A stretch of 6,375 bases of DNA from JBHJHK01 sp050330975 (GTDB lineage Bacteria; Pseudomonadota; Gammaproteobacteria; Competibacterales; Competibacteraceae), in NCBI GenBank assembly GCA_050330975.1, contig JBHJHK010000456.1:1-6375 (forward strand), given 5' to 3'. Shown here in pieces: positions 1 to 5,806 of this stretch. The position numbers were made by a program, and so were the translations under genes. Under the pieces are notes generated by a model. That model saw nothing but the letters and a program-made list of their open reading frames with translations, did not search any database and was not told the origin of the DNA. Numbering within the stretch: the stretch's first letter is position 1; each line of letters starts with the position of its first letter.

Positions 1-3000
1 GATTCGCCCGGCCTCGCCTTTGGGCAGGATGGGTTGCTGAACGGCCCCCCCCGCGCGTTAATCGCCGCCCAGTTCCCCGTGACCACGAAATACATCGCCC
101 GCGCCGCCCCCCTCACCCGCGTCCTGTTGTTGTTCAGCGCCTTCCTCGACCGCGAGCCCACCGCCGAGGAACTCCTCGCCCCCCCGCAGAACCTCCCCTC
201 GAGTCTGTTGAATAGCCCCGAGTACCCAGGGCCTACCGTCAGTGTTCCCGATGCCAACCTAGTGGGGACACTGCGCGACCCCCAGGGCCAGCCCATTGCC
301 AACGCCGCCATCGACATCGAAGGCGGCCTTGGGGTCCGCAGCAACCGCGATGGCAGTTGGTTGGCCAACGTCAGCAGCGCCGCCCTCCAAAACGACGGCA
401 AAGTCACCGTGGCCACCGAGCCCACAGGCTTTGCCCCGCTGGTGCGCGATATCCCCCTCGAGCCCCAGGCCAACCCCACCTCAGCCGTCGTCGCCCTGGT
501 GGCCCAGCTGGTCACCCTCAGCCAAACCGTGGCCAACCCCGCCCAACAGCCCGTCACCTTGGCCACCGCCGAGCTGTTGGTCGAGTTCATGGCCGCCACC
601 GTGCTCGATGCCAACGACCAACCCGTCACCGAACCCGTCACCGTCGAGGCCACGTCATTGGGGGCCAGCGACAGCACCAGCGACACCCTCCGCAGTCTCA
701 TCGGCGTCACCACCCCAGCCTTTGAGCCCGACCAACCCCACCAGCCAATCCCCGTCGATCTCTTTGGGGAGCTCGTCCTCCAGACCACCGGCGCCTCGGG
801 CACCCCCTACACCGAAACCGCCGCCGATATCTTGGTGGAATCCATAGTGGCCCTGGGGGGACAACCCCGGGCGGCCCCCGCCCCCCGGCGGGTGGACCTT
901 AGCTTGGGACAACGGGTCGAGGTGCTAAAGTACAACCCCAGGGCCAGCGCCTGGACGGTGGTGGGCCAAGGGCAGGTGGTCGAGCGCAACAATGCCCTCG
1001 CCGTGCGGGCCCTCGTCGACGAGGCCACCGCCCGCTATGGCTTTGGCCGGGTGGTCAACGACGTCAACGCCAGCACCTGGCCCGGCAGCTGCTTGGCCTT
1101 TGAGCCCCGCCGGGCCGACGATGGCGCGTTATTGATCGACGGCTTTTACAACGCCCGGCTGGGTTTTCAAGTGGAAGCCGCCCCGGGCAATCCACCGCTA
1201 CCCGTGGCCGTGGGGGCCCCCAAGCTGTTGGCCAACCCCCTTGCTGGCGGCCAGGTGGGCTTTGATCTGCCCCACGCCCCGGGTGAAGCCGTGGTGGTGC
1301 AGCTATTGGTCCGCGATGATGCCGTCGTGGGGGGGCTGGGCCGTGGCTATTTGGCCGAGGTGGGGGGGGCGGCCCCCGGCGAGCGCCGCTTTGCCCTGGT
1401 GGAGACCATCGCCCAGGCCACCCCCCTGATCCTGGCTGAGCGGCGGGGCAGTTGGTCGCCCGATAAACGGTTTGAAGGGAGCCCGGTGTACGGGGCCATC
1501 TTCGAAAACTGTTTAGACCTGGGGCGCTTTGCCATCGAGATCCCCACCTCGGTGGACGAGCCCCGCCTGGCCTTCAATAGCCCAGCAAATCAACTGGTGG
1601 CGGGTAGCCAAACCCTCATCCACGCCAACCTCCTCGACGAGGGGCAACGGTTCGATGCCAACTCGGCCCTGTGGACCGACAGCTGTGGGGCCATGGCGGT
1701 CCCGGGGGAGGTGACGCCTTTGGATGCCCAGCAGACCTTGCTGAGCTATGGCTTTGCCGCGCCCGCCGGCATCGACCGCTGTACCTTGGCGCTACAGGTC
1801 ACAAGCCGCGATGGCAGCCAGACCCTTGAGCGCCAGCACACCATCGCCATCCTCGACGGCGAGTCCCCCCCCGATGAACCTGGACTGGTATCGACGGATG
1901 CGCCCCAACAGCTGACGGTGGGCACTAGCCAAGTGATCTCATTGACAGTGTTGGACGACCAGCAGCTGCTGGATCTCAACAGTGCCCAGGTGGTCGACGG
2001 CTGTCGAGGAGCCACGCTCACCCTGGGCGAGCCCGACTTCGAGCGCCTCAACCCCACCCTGCTGAGCTACCGCCTCCAAGGGCCGCCAAGCCCGGGGGTG
2101 TGCGAACTGCGGGTACAGGTCACCGGGTTCGACGGGGGGGTGCGGGAAACCGTGCTCACCATCGAAGTGGTGTTGCCTGGGCCACCACCTGGATCTGTCA
2201 ACTCAGCAACTCCGCTGTTTCCCGGTTTCAAGCTTGCCATGGGCGATAGCCCTCAATCCGTCGTCGCCACCGACCTCAATGGCGATGGCATACCAGATCT
2301 CGTCACCGCCAACGGGATTTCCCGCGATGTGAGCGTGCGCTTGGGACAAGGCAACGGCAACTTTGCCCCACAGACCCCCTTCGATGGGGGCAGCGACCCC
2401 GTCGCCGTCATTGCCGCCGACCTCAACGGCGATGGTATCCTCGACCTGGTCACCGCCAATCAAACTATCAACTCCAACATCAGCGTGCTGTTGGGGCGGG
2501 GGGACGGCAACTTCGACCCCCAAGTCTTTCTCGATGGCGGCAGTACCCCCCAAGCCATCGCCGCCGCCGACCTCAATGGCGATGGCATACCAGACCTCGT
2601 CACCGCCAATACGGGTGAAAGTGACGTGAGCGTCCTCTTGGGGCAGGGCAACGGGAGCTTTGGCCTCCAGGTACCCTTTGCCGTGGGGGATAACCCCATC
2701 GCTATCAGCGCCGCCGACCTCAACGGCGATGGGGCACTCGACCTGGTCACCGCCAATGGCAATTCCAACGATGTGAGCGTGCTGCTGGGACGGGGGGACG
2801 GCAACTTCGACCCCCAACTGCCCTTGGCCGTGGGGGATAACCCCAGCGCTGTCAGCACCGCCGACCTCAATGGCGATGGCATACCAGACCTCGTCACCGC
2901 CAACTTCGGTTCCGATGACGTGAGTGTGGCCTTGGGCCAGGGCAACGGCAACTTCGACCCACCGCTCTCCTTTCCAGTAGTGGGCCGCAATCCCCAAGCC

Positions 3001-4278
3001 ATCGCCACCGCCGACCTCAACGGCGATGGCATACCAGACCTCGTCACCGCCAACTTCGGTTCCGATGACGTGAACGTACTGTTGGGACGGGGCAGCGGCA
3101 ACTTTGACCCACCGCTGCGCCTTGCCATAAGCGATGGCCCCATCTCGGTCGCCACCGCCGACCTCGATGGCGACGGCATACTCGACCTGGTCACCGCCAA
3201 TGGCAATTCCGACGACGTGAGCGTGCGCTTGGGACAAGGCAACGGCAACTTCGACCAGCCGTTCCCCTTTGCCATGGGCAATGGCCCCACCGCGGTCAGC
3301 ACCGCCGACCTCAACGGCGACGGGATAGCGGACCTCACCACCGCTAACGAGAATACCGCTAATTTGAGTGTGCGCTTGGGGCGGGGTAACGGCGACTTCG
3401 ACCAACAGCGCCTTTTAGCCGTGGGCGCCAACCCTCAATCCGTCACCGCCGCCGACCTCAACGGCGACGGCGCACTCGACCTCGTCACCGCCAACACGGG
3501 TTCCAACGATGTGAGCGTGCACTTGGGCCAGGGCAATGGCAACTTTGACCAACCCCAGCTCCGCTTGGCCATGGGCAATGGCCCAAGCTCAGTCATCGCC
3601 GCCGACCTCAACGGCGACGGGCGACTCGACCTCATCGCCGCCAACAGAGGCTCCAACGATGTGAGCGTGGCCTTGGGCCAGGGCAATGGCAACTTCGACC
3701 CGCAGCGCCGCTTGGCCATGGGCAGTGGCCCAAGCTCGGTCACCACCGCTGACCTCAACGGCGATGGCATACCAGACCTCGTCACCGCTAATGAGACGTC
3801 CAATGACGTCAGCGTGCGCCTGGGACAAGGCAACGGCAACTTCGACCCACCACGCCCCTTTGCCATAGGCGATAACCCCCGATCCGTCACCAGCGCCGAC
3901 CTCAATGGCGATGGCATCCTCGATCTCGTCACCGCCAATATTTTTTCCGCCGGTGTAGGCGTGGTCTTGGGTCAAGGCGATGGCGACTTTGACCCACCAC
4001 TCCCCTTTGAAGTGGGGGGTTTCCCTCAATCGGTGGCCGCCGCCGACCTCAATGGCGATGGCATCCTCGATCTGGTCACCGCCAATGGCAGTTCCGATGC
4101 GGTGAGCGTACTCTTGGGTCAGGGGGATGGCCGCTTTGACCCACCACTTCACTTTGAAGTGGGGAATAACCCTCGATCGGTCGCCGCTGCCGACCTCAAC
4201 GGCGATGGGAAACTCGACCTCATCAGCGCCAACAGATTTTCCAACGATGCCACCGTACTGCTAAACCGCGCCCCTTGA
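1..4278 (+). CDS. Giant FG-GAP/VCBS-repeat surface or secreted protein (5' partial)
   Basis: The frame is open to base 1, and the first candidate start (TTG at 34) has no signal peptide after it, so the true start probably lies upstream. Visible order: nt ~115-230, a segment ending in SPEY that faintly recalls DUF4214; nt ~250-500, a carboxypeptidase-regulatory-like beta-sandwich (GTLRDPQGQPIANAAIDI, then SNRDGSW); nt ~550-1550, a beta-rich region I cannot name, including VEVLKYNPRASAW, which resembles the end of beta-sandwich modules in large extracellular proteins; nt ~1558-2200, two Ig-like domains; nt 2233-4275, 14 FG-GAP-type repeats with DLNGDG calcium loops. FG-GAP arrays fold as beta-propellers and are common in adhesins and other exported proteins. 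I see no membrane anchor, PEP-CTERM or LPXTG signal at the C-terminus, which ends directly after the last repeat. Export must therefore depend on the missing N-terminus. An adhesion or matrix role is inference; no catalytic motif was seen. Confidence 0.9.
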   Translation, partial: DSPGLAFGQDGLLNGPPRALIAAQFPVTTKYIARAAPLTRVLLLFSAFLDREPTAEELLAPPQNLPSSLLNSPEYPGPTVSVPDANLVGTLRDPQGQPIANAAIDIEGGLGVRSNRDGSWLANVSSAALQNDGKVTVATEPTGFAPLVRDIPLEPQANPTSAVVALVAQLVTLSQTVANPAQQPVTLATAELLVEFMAATVLDANDQPVTEPVTVEATSLGASDSTSDTLRSLIGVTTPAFEPDQPHQPIPVDLFGELVLQTTGASGTPYTETAADILVESIVALGGQPRAAPAPRRVDLSLGQRVEVLKYNPRASAWTVVGQGQVVERNNALAVRALVDEATARYGFGRVVNDVNASTWPGSCLAFEPRRADDGALLIDGFYNARLGFQVEAAPGNPPLPVAVGAPKLLANPLAGGQVGFDLPHAPGEAVVVQLLVRDDAVVGGLGRGYLAEVGGAAPGERRFALVETIAQATPLILAERRGSWSPDKRFEGSPVYGAIFENCLDLGRFAIEIPTSVDEPRLAFNSPANQLVAGSQTLIHANLLDEGQRFDANSALWTDSCGAMAVPGEVTPLDAQQTLLSYGFAAPAGIDRCTLALQVTSRDGSQTLERQHTIAILDGESPPDEPGLVSTDAPQQLTVGTSQVISLTVLDDQQLLDLNSAQVVDGCRGATLTLGEPDFERLNPTLLSYRLQGPPSPGVCELRVQVTGFDGGVRETVLTIEVVLPGPPPGSVNSATPLFPGFKLAMGDSPQSVVATDLNGDGIPDLVTANGISRDVSVRLGQGNGNFAPQTPFDGGSDPVAVIAADLNGDGILDLVTANQTINSNISVLLGRGDGNFDPQVFLDGGSTPQAIAAADLNGDGIPDLVTANTGESDVSVLLGQGNGSFGLQVPFAVGDNPIAISAADLNGDGALDLVTANGNSNDVSVLLGRGDGNFDPQLPLAVGDNPSAVSTADLNGDGIPDLVTANFGSDDVSVALGQGNGNFDPPLSFPVVGRNPQAIATADLNGDGIPDLVTANFGSDDVNVLLGRGSGNFDPPLRLAISDGPISVATADLDGDGILDLVTANGNSDDVSVRLGQGNGNFDQPFPFAMGNGPTAVSTADLNGDGIADLTTANENTANLSVRLGRGNGDFDQQRLLAVGANPQSVTAADLNGDGALDLVTANTGSNDVSVHLGQGNGNFDQPQLRLAMGNGPSSVIAADLNGDGRLDLIAANRGSNDVSVALGQGNGNFDPQRRLAMGSGPSSVTTADLNGDGIPDLVTANETSNDVSVRLGQGNGNFDPPRPFAIGDNPRSVTSADLNGDGILDLVTANIFSAGVGVVLGQGDGDFDPPLPFEVGGFPQSVAAADLNGDGILDLVTANGSSDAVSVLLGQGDGRFDPPLHFEVGNNPRSVAAADLNGDGKLDLISANRFSNDATVLLNRAP
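1558..2200 (+). repeat. Two tandem Ig-like domains, each with a Cys pair
   Basis: Two segments of about 105 residues share one plan: a start like NQLVAGSQTLIHANLLD or QQLTVGTSQVISLTVLD, then a Cys near the middle (codons 1684-1686 and 2002-2004), a LLSY motif, a second Cys (codons 1780-1782 and 2101-2103), and a final strand with VTxxDGxxxxxxxxI. The Cys spacing is 32 and 33 residues. This fits a duplicated extracellular Ig-like fold with one disulfide per domain. A Pro-rich linker (PPDEP) joins the domains, and another (PGPPPG) leads into the propeller array. The family assignment rests on this pattern alone. Confidence 0.65.
2233..4275 (+). repeat. Array of 14 FG-GAP/VCBS-type repeats, ~48-50 codons each
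   Basis: Fourteen in-frame repeats follow the pattern (G)xxP-x-[SA]-[VI]-xx-ADLNGDG-xx-DL-[VI]-xAN-xxSxDVSV-x-LG-[QR]-G-[ND]-GNFD. Every repeat keeps a D-x-[ND]-x-D-G-x-x-D loop, the calcium-binding loop known from FG-GAP proteins; repeat 7 has DLDGDG instead of DLNGDG. The last repeat stops after its VLL strand and lacks the GNFDP tail. The stretch just before repeat 1 (LFPGFKLAMG) matches the strand that normally follows GNFDP, so the array is circularly permuted in a way that would let a propeller close. Spacing is mostly 147 nt, with 150 nt where one residue is inserted. Neighbouring copies are very similar at DNA level, including shared rare ATA codons, which points to recent tandem amplification or gene conversion. 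Confidence 0.93.
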
Positions 4279-4309
4279 ACTGGCTACCAGGGTCCAACCG
4301 GCGGCCAGG

Positions 4310-4336
4310 AAAAAATCCATCTGGCTATGCCAGCTG
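4310..4336 (-). terminator. Probable Rho-independent terminator of the minus-strand operon
   Basis: Read on the minus strand, a hairpin CTGGC-ATA-GCCAG (4321-4333) is extended past one mismatch by a CA/TG pair on the flanks. Three bases (GGA) then lead to six T (4315-4310). It lies about 70 bases after the stop of the 121-aa gene and between two convergent genes. The stem is short, so strength is uncertain. On the plus strand the same hairpin has no T tract, so it would not obviously terminate the giant gene. Confidence 0.5.
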
Positions 4337-4403
4337 CCCCGGCTGTAGTTCTGGGTGTTCATCACATTTTCCCCACCCCCGCCGCGCCCGGGGGAGAAAC
4401 TTA

Positions 4404-4769
4404 TCAACCATCCATTTCGCCCGTCTCTTTTTCCAACCGAACGGGCGACGCCACCGTCATTTGCTCTGGGGAACCCGGCGAGGTGTCCTCGGACTCTAGC
4501 AGGCGTCGAATGCCAAATACAATGGCCGGTGAGACGCTAAATTCCACGTCTAGGTCGCTGATGCGGTAATTGGAGCCCCGTTCCTTGAGAATCTCATTGA
4601 CTTTTTCTTGTTTTTTTGCAGCTGAGATAATGGCGTCGGCTAGGGATTCATCGCTGACCAGCTTGAGGGATTTTTCCATGGTGTAGTCAAAGCTCTGCTT
4701 CAAACGAGTGACGAAATCGCTTTCGCCAACTTTGCCGATGTTCTCTCGGGCTTTGTCAAAAAAGCTCAC
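4404..4769 (-). CDS. Uncharacterised soluble protein, 121 aa
   Basis: I do not recognise this family. The product begins MSFFDKARENIGKVGESDF and has no Cys, no signal peptide and no membrane segment, so it is probably cytoplasmic. Residues 1-65 are charged and look mainly helical, with KKQEKVNEILKER as the clearest amphipathic stretch. Residues 68-92 (YRISDLDVEFSVSPAIVFGI) look like a small beta element around SVSP. The tail after residue ~93 is acidic and Ser/Pro-rich and probably disordered. Two GTG starts are possible. The one at 4778 overlaps the Shine-Dalgarno itself, while the one at 4769 sits 8 bases after a clean AGGAG, so I chose 4769. In-frame stops lie just upstream. It is the last gene of the lon / pentapeptide-repeat cluster, followed by a likely terminator, about 240 bases after the pentapeptide gene. 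An internal promoter was not found with confidence. Confidence 0.8.
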   Translation of the reverse strand: MSFFDKARENIGKVGESDFVTRLKQSFDYTMEKSLKLVSDESLADAIISAAKKQEKVNEILKERGSNYRISDLDVEFSVSPAIVFGIRRLLESEDTSPGSPEQMTVASPVRLEKETGEMDG

Positions 4770-4777
4770 GTTGGCCA

Positions 4778-4782
4778 CTCCT
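4778..4782 (-). promoter_or_regulatory. Ribosome binding site that decides the start of the 121-aa gene
   Basis: On the minus strand AGGAG occupies 4782-4778. It is 8 bases from GTG at 4769, an ideal spacing. The alternative GTG at 4778-4776 uses the last G of this same motif and would have no spacer. Confidence 0.65.
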
Positions 4783-4807
4783 GTCTATTACTTTCAAAGA
4801 TTTGAGT

Positions 4808-4957
4808 TCACGAAAAAGCCACGATGGAGCCGATGTTGTCCAGGACTTTCTCCATCCCTTCCCCCATCACTGGCCCTCCACCCGGAGGTGGGTGCCCGCC
4901 GGCGGCCGCCCCACGGCCGGGGAGGGCCGGACGCGTTTGGAGCACCTGCCCCTCCAC
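4808..4957 (-). CDS. Doubtful small ORF, up to 49 aa, between the pentapeptide and 121-aa genes
   Basis: This reading frame continues in phase after the pentapeptide stop codon at 5012-5014 and stays open for 67 codons, to TGA at 4810-4808. Its end reads MGEGMEKVLDNIGSIVAFS, which looks like a real amphipathic or hydrophobic tail, and the codons there mostly end in G or C like the neighbouring genes. The upstream half is Gly/Pro-rich, which any stop-free GC-rich stretch could give. GTG at 4957 is a possible start, after a G-rich stretch that is only a weak Shine-Dalgarno; GTG at 4945 and ATG further in are alternatives. It would end 38 bases before the 121-aa start. It could be a small operon member, a remnant of a longer gene, or chance. 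I do not recognise the product. Confidence 0.25.
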   Translation of the reverse strand: MEGQVLQTRPALPGRGAAAGGHPPPGGGPVMGEGMEKVLDNIGSIVAFS

Positions 4958-4969
4958 GGCCCCACCCCC

Positions 4970-4990
4970 TTTGCCTTTACCTTTGGCAAA
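4970..4990. other. Inverted repeat downstream of the pentapeptide gene
   Basis: TTTGCC (4970-4975) and GGCAAA (4985-4990) form a perfect 6-bp stem around a 9-base loop, 22 bases after the pentapeptide stop on the minus strand. No T tract follows in either direction. It may be an RNA-stabilising or attenuating hairpin, or chance. Confidence 0.25.
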
Positions 4991-5011
4991 CCCTTCACCC
5001 CCCGAGGAACG

Positions 5012-5797
5012 CTAGCGACACACCTCCACGGATCCCGAACGACAGCGGCGGCGATCTATCCACAGGGTGCCACCTAGTTGGGTCTCGGTGAAATCGGCGC
5101 CGTCGATGATGGCCTCCTGGAGGTTGGCCCGGGACAAATCGGCCCGGCTGAGGTTGGCCCCTAGCAAGTCGGCCCGGGGCAAGGCGGCGGCGTAGAAGTC
5201 GGCGCCGGACAAGTCGGCGTCCTCGAAGATCGCCTGGTTGAGGTTGGCTTGGCGGAAGCGCGCGCCGCGCCCGTCGATCTGGGATAAATTCGCCTCCCGC
5301 AAATTGGCTCCGCTCAAGTCGGCCCCGCCGAGGTTGGCCCCCACCAACCGGGTGGCGTACAACTGGCCATCCCGCAGTTGGGCACCCTGGAGGTCGGCCC
5401 CGCTCAGATCGGCCTCGGACAACCGAACGCCACTCATCAACGCCCCGGTCAAATTCGCCCGGTTCAAATCGGCAGCCACCAGCCGGGTGCGGATGAGCCG
5501 TGCGCGGGTCAAGTTGGCCCCCCGGAGGTTGGCGCGACCCACGTCGGCCCCTGACAACCGCGCCCCCTGGAGGTTGGCCCCTTGGAGGTTGGCCCCCCGC
5601 AACACGGCATCCCGCAGGTCGGCGCCGGCGAAATCCCGCTCCGCCAGATCGCAACCCAAGTAGTTGATCCGAGCCCGAGGGGGATCCTCACAATCGGCCA
5701 TGGCCAGAGGCATACCCAACATCACCCCCCCCAATACCCAGAGCCAAACCCCTAAGACCGGCCACGCCCCGGGCAAAACAACATTGATCGTCGTCAT
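5012..5797 (-). CDS. Secreted pentapeptide-repeat protein, 261 aa
   Basis: Residues 1-34 form a hydrophobic leader ending LAMA, with likely signal peptidase I cleavage before DCEDPP. The residue before Cys36 is Asp, so it is not a lipobox. From about residue 51 to 244 the sequence is almost unbroken A[DN]LxxAxLxx, with Leu or Phe at every fifth position: roughly 39 pentapeptides, enough for nearly ten coils of a right-handed quadrilateral beta-helix, with no visible loop insertion. Cys36 and Cys49 lie just before the helix and Cys252 and Cys260 just after it (DRRRCRSGSVEVC), consistent with disulfide-stabilised caps in the periplasm or outside the cell. The fold is a rigid rod, and no partner can be inferred. 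ATG at 5797 was chosen because AGGAG overlaps the lon stop and lies 4 bases upstream. The gene starts 7 bases after lon, so the two are probably co-transcribed and translationally coupled. The n-region of the leader lacks Lys and Arg, which is unusual. Confidence 0.93.
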   Translation of the reverse strand: MTTINVVLPGAWPVLGVWLWVLGGVMLGMPLAMADCEDPPRARINYLGCDLAERDFAGADLRDAVLRGANLQGANLQGARLSGADVGRANLRGANLTRARLIRTRLVAADLNRANLTGALMSGVRLSEADLSGADLQGAQLRDGQLYATRLVGANLGGADLSGANLREANLSQIDGRGARFRQANLNQAIFEDADLSGADFYAAALPRADLLGANLSRADLSRANLQEAIIDGADFTETQLGGTLWIDRRRCRSGSVEVCR

Positions 5798-5801
5798 GAC
5801 G

Positions 5802-5806
5802 CTCCT
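5802..5806 (-). promoter_or_regulatory. Shine-Dalgarno of the pentapeptide gene, overlapping the lon stop codon
   Basis: On the minus strand TAGGAGCGTCATG runs from the lon stop (TAG, 5807-5805) into the pentapeptide ATG (5797-5795). AGGAG shares two bases with the stop codon and is 4 bases from the ATG, slightly short. The arrangement suggests that ribosomes ending on lon help start the next gene. Confidence 0.7.

Noticed and set aside
34..36. TTG at 34 as the true start of the giant gene
   Set aside because: The frame is open to base 1 with codons like the rest of the gene, and no signal peptide follows the TTG. A start upstream of the window is more likely.
2203..3431. Two long overlapping minus-strand open frames (400 and 323 codons) opposite the repeat array
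   Set aside because: They are mirror images of the FG-GAP repeats: the same ~49-residue period recurs as low-complexity repeats in both. No ribosome site or independent codon signal supports them.
3435..4152. Further minus-strand open frames (167 and 187 codons) opposite the later blades
   Set aside because: Same cause: stop-free antisense of a codon-biased repeat array.
2233..4275. CRISPR array or satellite-type repeats
   Set aside because: The repeats are in-frame protein blades with no separate spacers, and they vary mostly at silent or surface positions.
4365..4397. Inverted repeat TTTTCCCC / GGGGAGAAA as a terminator for the giant gene
   Set aside because: The pairing needs a wobble and a long GC-rich loop, and no T tract follows on the plus strand.
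4878..4891. CCACC-CGGA-GGTGG hairpin
   Set aside because: It is a short palindrome expected in GC-rich DNA, with no T tract or other regulatory context.
4708..5091. Plus-strand open frames across 4708-5091
   Set aside because: They are Pro/Arg-rich products of GC-rich DNA that run antisense into the two real minus-strand genes, with no recognisable motif or ribosome site.
5238..5663. Plus-strand open frame of 141 codons opposite the pentapeptide gene
   Set aside because: It is the antisense of the A[DN]LxxA codons, with a matching five-residue rhythm. The minus-strand frame has the leader, ribosome site and known fold.
5012..5797. Quinolone-resistance (Qnr/MfpA-like) role for the pentapeptide protein
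   Set aside because: Those proteins act on DNA gyrase in the cytoplasm. This one has an export leader and flanking Cys pairs, so only the fold is shared.
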